From a virus, in IMG/VR virus record IMGVR_UViG_3300047553_000097, positions 1-20,665 of that record: DNA of 20,665 bases, one strand, 5' to 3'. Below, in pieces: positions 20,339 to 20,665 of this stretch. The notes below the pieces were generated by a model. It made no database searches, was not told the origin of the DNA, and saw only the letters and a list, made by a program, of their open reading frames with translations. Position numbers and translations under genes: made by a program. Each line of letters begins with the position of its first letter. Position 1 is the first letter of the stretch.

Positions 20339-20665
20339 TTTTTGTACACAAGACGAAGGTCTTGACTACATCTTTGCTCGAATGATGGCGATATTTGGAA
20401 CACCATTTAATCGCCACTTTGATGGAATAGACCCAGAGTTTGTTAGACAAGAATGGAAAGGCCAACTAGGTCGATTCCTGACATACAGACCAAGCATGGA
20501 CTTTGCCATTGCCAAACTGGATGGAGAGTTTATTCCGAGTGCCATAAAGTTTCGTAATTTGTGCAATCAAGGGCCAAACATTCCGACCAAAGAGGTTTTA
20601 CAGATTGAGAAGCAATCTACCGAGGCAGATAAACAAGCAGCATTGTTGGCCAAAGAGAAGGCTAA
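20316..20665 (+). CDS. Lambda P-like replication protein, 5' part
   Basis: At least 116 residues, cut by the window end. It reads MSNYLETDFCTQDEGLDYIF, ARMMAIFGTPFNRHFDGIDP, EFVRQEWKGQLGRFLTYRPS, then GEFIPSAIKFRNLCNQGPNI, and a Lys/Glu/Gln-rich part. The aRMxaIfG...W...G.f......PSxxKFRxLC pattern resembles the C-terminal part of lambda P-type replication proteins, which load the host helicase. ATG 20316 follows a strong GGAGG (20306-20310) and overlaps the DUF1376 gene by 23 nt. Confidence 0.7.
   Translation, partial: MSNYLETDFCTQDEGLDYIFARMMAIFGTPFNRHFDGIDPEFVRQEWKGQLGRFLTYRPSMDFAIAKLDGEFIPSAIKFRNLCNQGPNIPTKEVLQIEKQSTEADKQAALLAKEKA

Noticed and set aside
1-20665. CRISPR array, insertion sequence, integrase or attachment site
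   Set aside because: No regularly spaced direct repeats, transposase or recombinase frames, or flanking duplications were seen on reading.

Overview
The window is part of a tailed-phage genome, most likely a short-tailed (podovirus-like) phage of a Gram-negative bacterium. Evidence for this: a SU10-type head-tail adaptor followed by a P22 gp10-like stabilization/nozzle protein, three long proteins of the kind packaged inside podovirus heads, no tape-measure or sheath genes, and a spanin pair with two lipobox lipoproteins, which needs an outer membrane. Several small proteins look like families I remember from phages of freshwater Burkholderiales and from environmental phage contigs. That host guess is from memory and is not proved here. 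No terminase, portal, capsid, integrase or CI-type repressor lies in the window.

Layout. (1) 1-11772, rightward virion module: end of a small protein, a small beta-rich protein, adaptor, stabilization/nozzle protein, HNH endonuclease, tail fiber, HNH-AP2 endonuclease, two small conserved proteins, then three large internal or ejection protein candidates. (2) 11772-14590, rightward chain of very small membrane-associated genes joined by 4-nt ATGA/GTGA overlaps. It runs into the lysis cassette: lipoprotein, two-TM protein (possible holin), i-spanin with a fully embedded o-spanin, and a GH19 endolysin. (3) 14587-18757, leftward operon of accessory and recombination genes: MazG-like protein, Cys-rich proteins, glutaredoxin, a winged-helix protein, a third HNH endonuclease, an OB-like protein with an acidic DDMPF tail, and a Sak/DUF1071 single-strand annealing protein. 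Its last gene shares stop-codon bases with the endolysin. (4) 18758-18870, divergent control region with dyads. (5) 18871-20665, rightward replication module: a small protein, a winged-helix protein, a sigma70-like promoter with a foldable leader, a DUF1376 replication protein and a lambda P-like protein that runs off the end.

The most unusual part is 16779-17481. A CxxC-finger HNH gene and a GC-richer non-coding stretch interrupt the otherwise tightly packed leftward operon. The non-coding stretch contains nested helices crossed by a 7-bp pairing, which is a pseudoknot. Removing about 691 nt would place the upstream TAG stop directly on the AGGAGTTAA ribosome-binding motif of the next gene, so this looks like an inserted HNH-plus-RNA cassette. 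A second candidate is the leader at 19449-19540, which combines a 19-codon upstream ORF with a possible pseudoknot. A third is the tail-fiber gene, which is bracketed on both sides by unrelated HNH genes.
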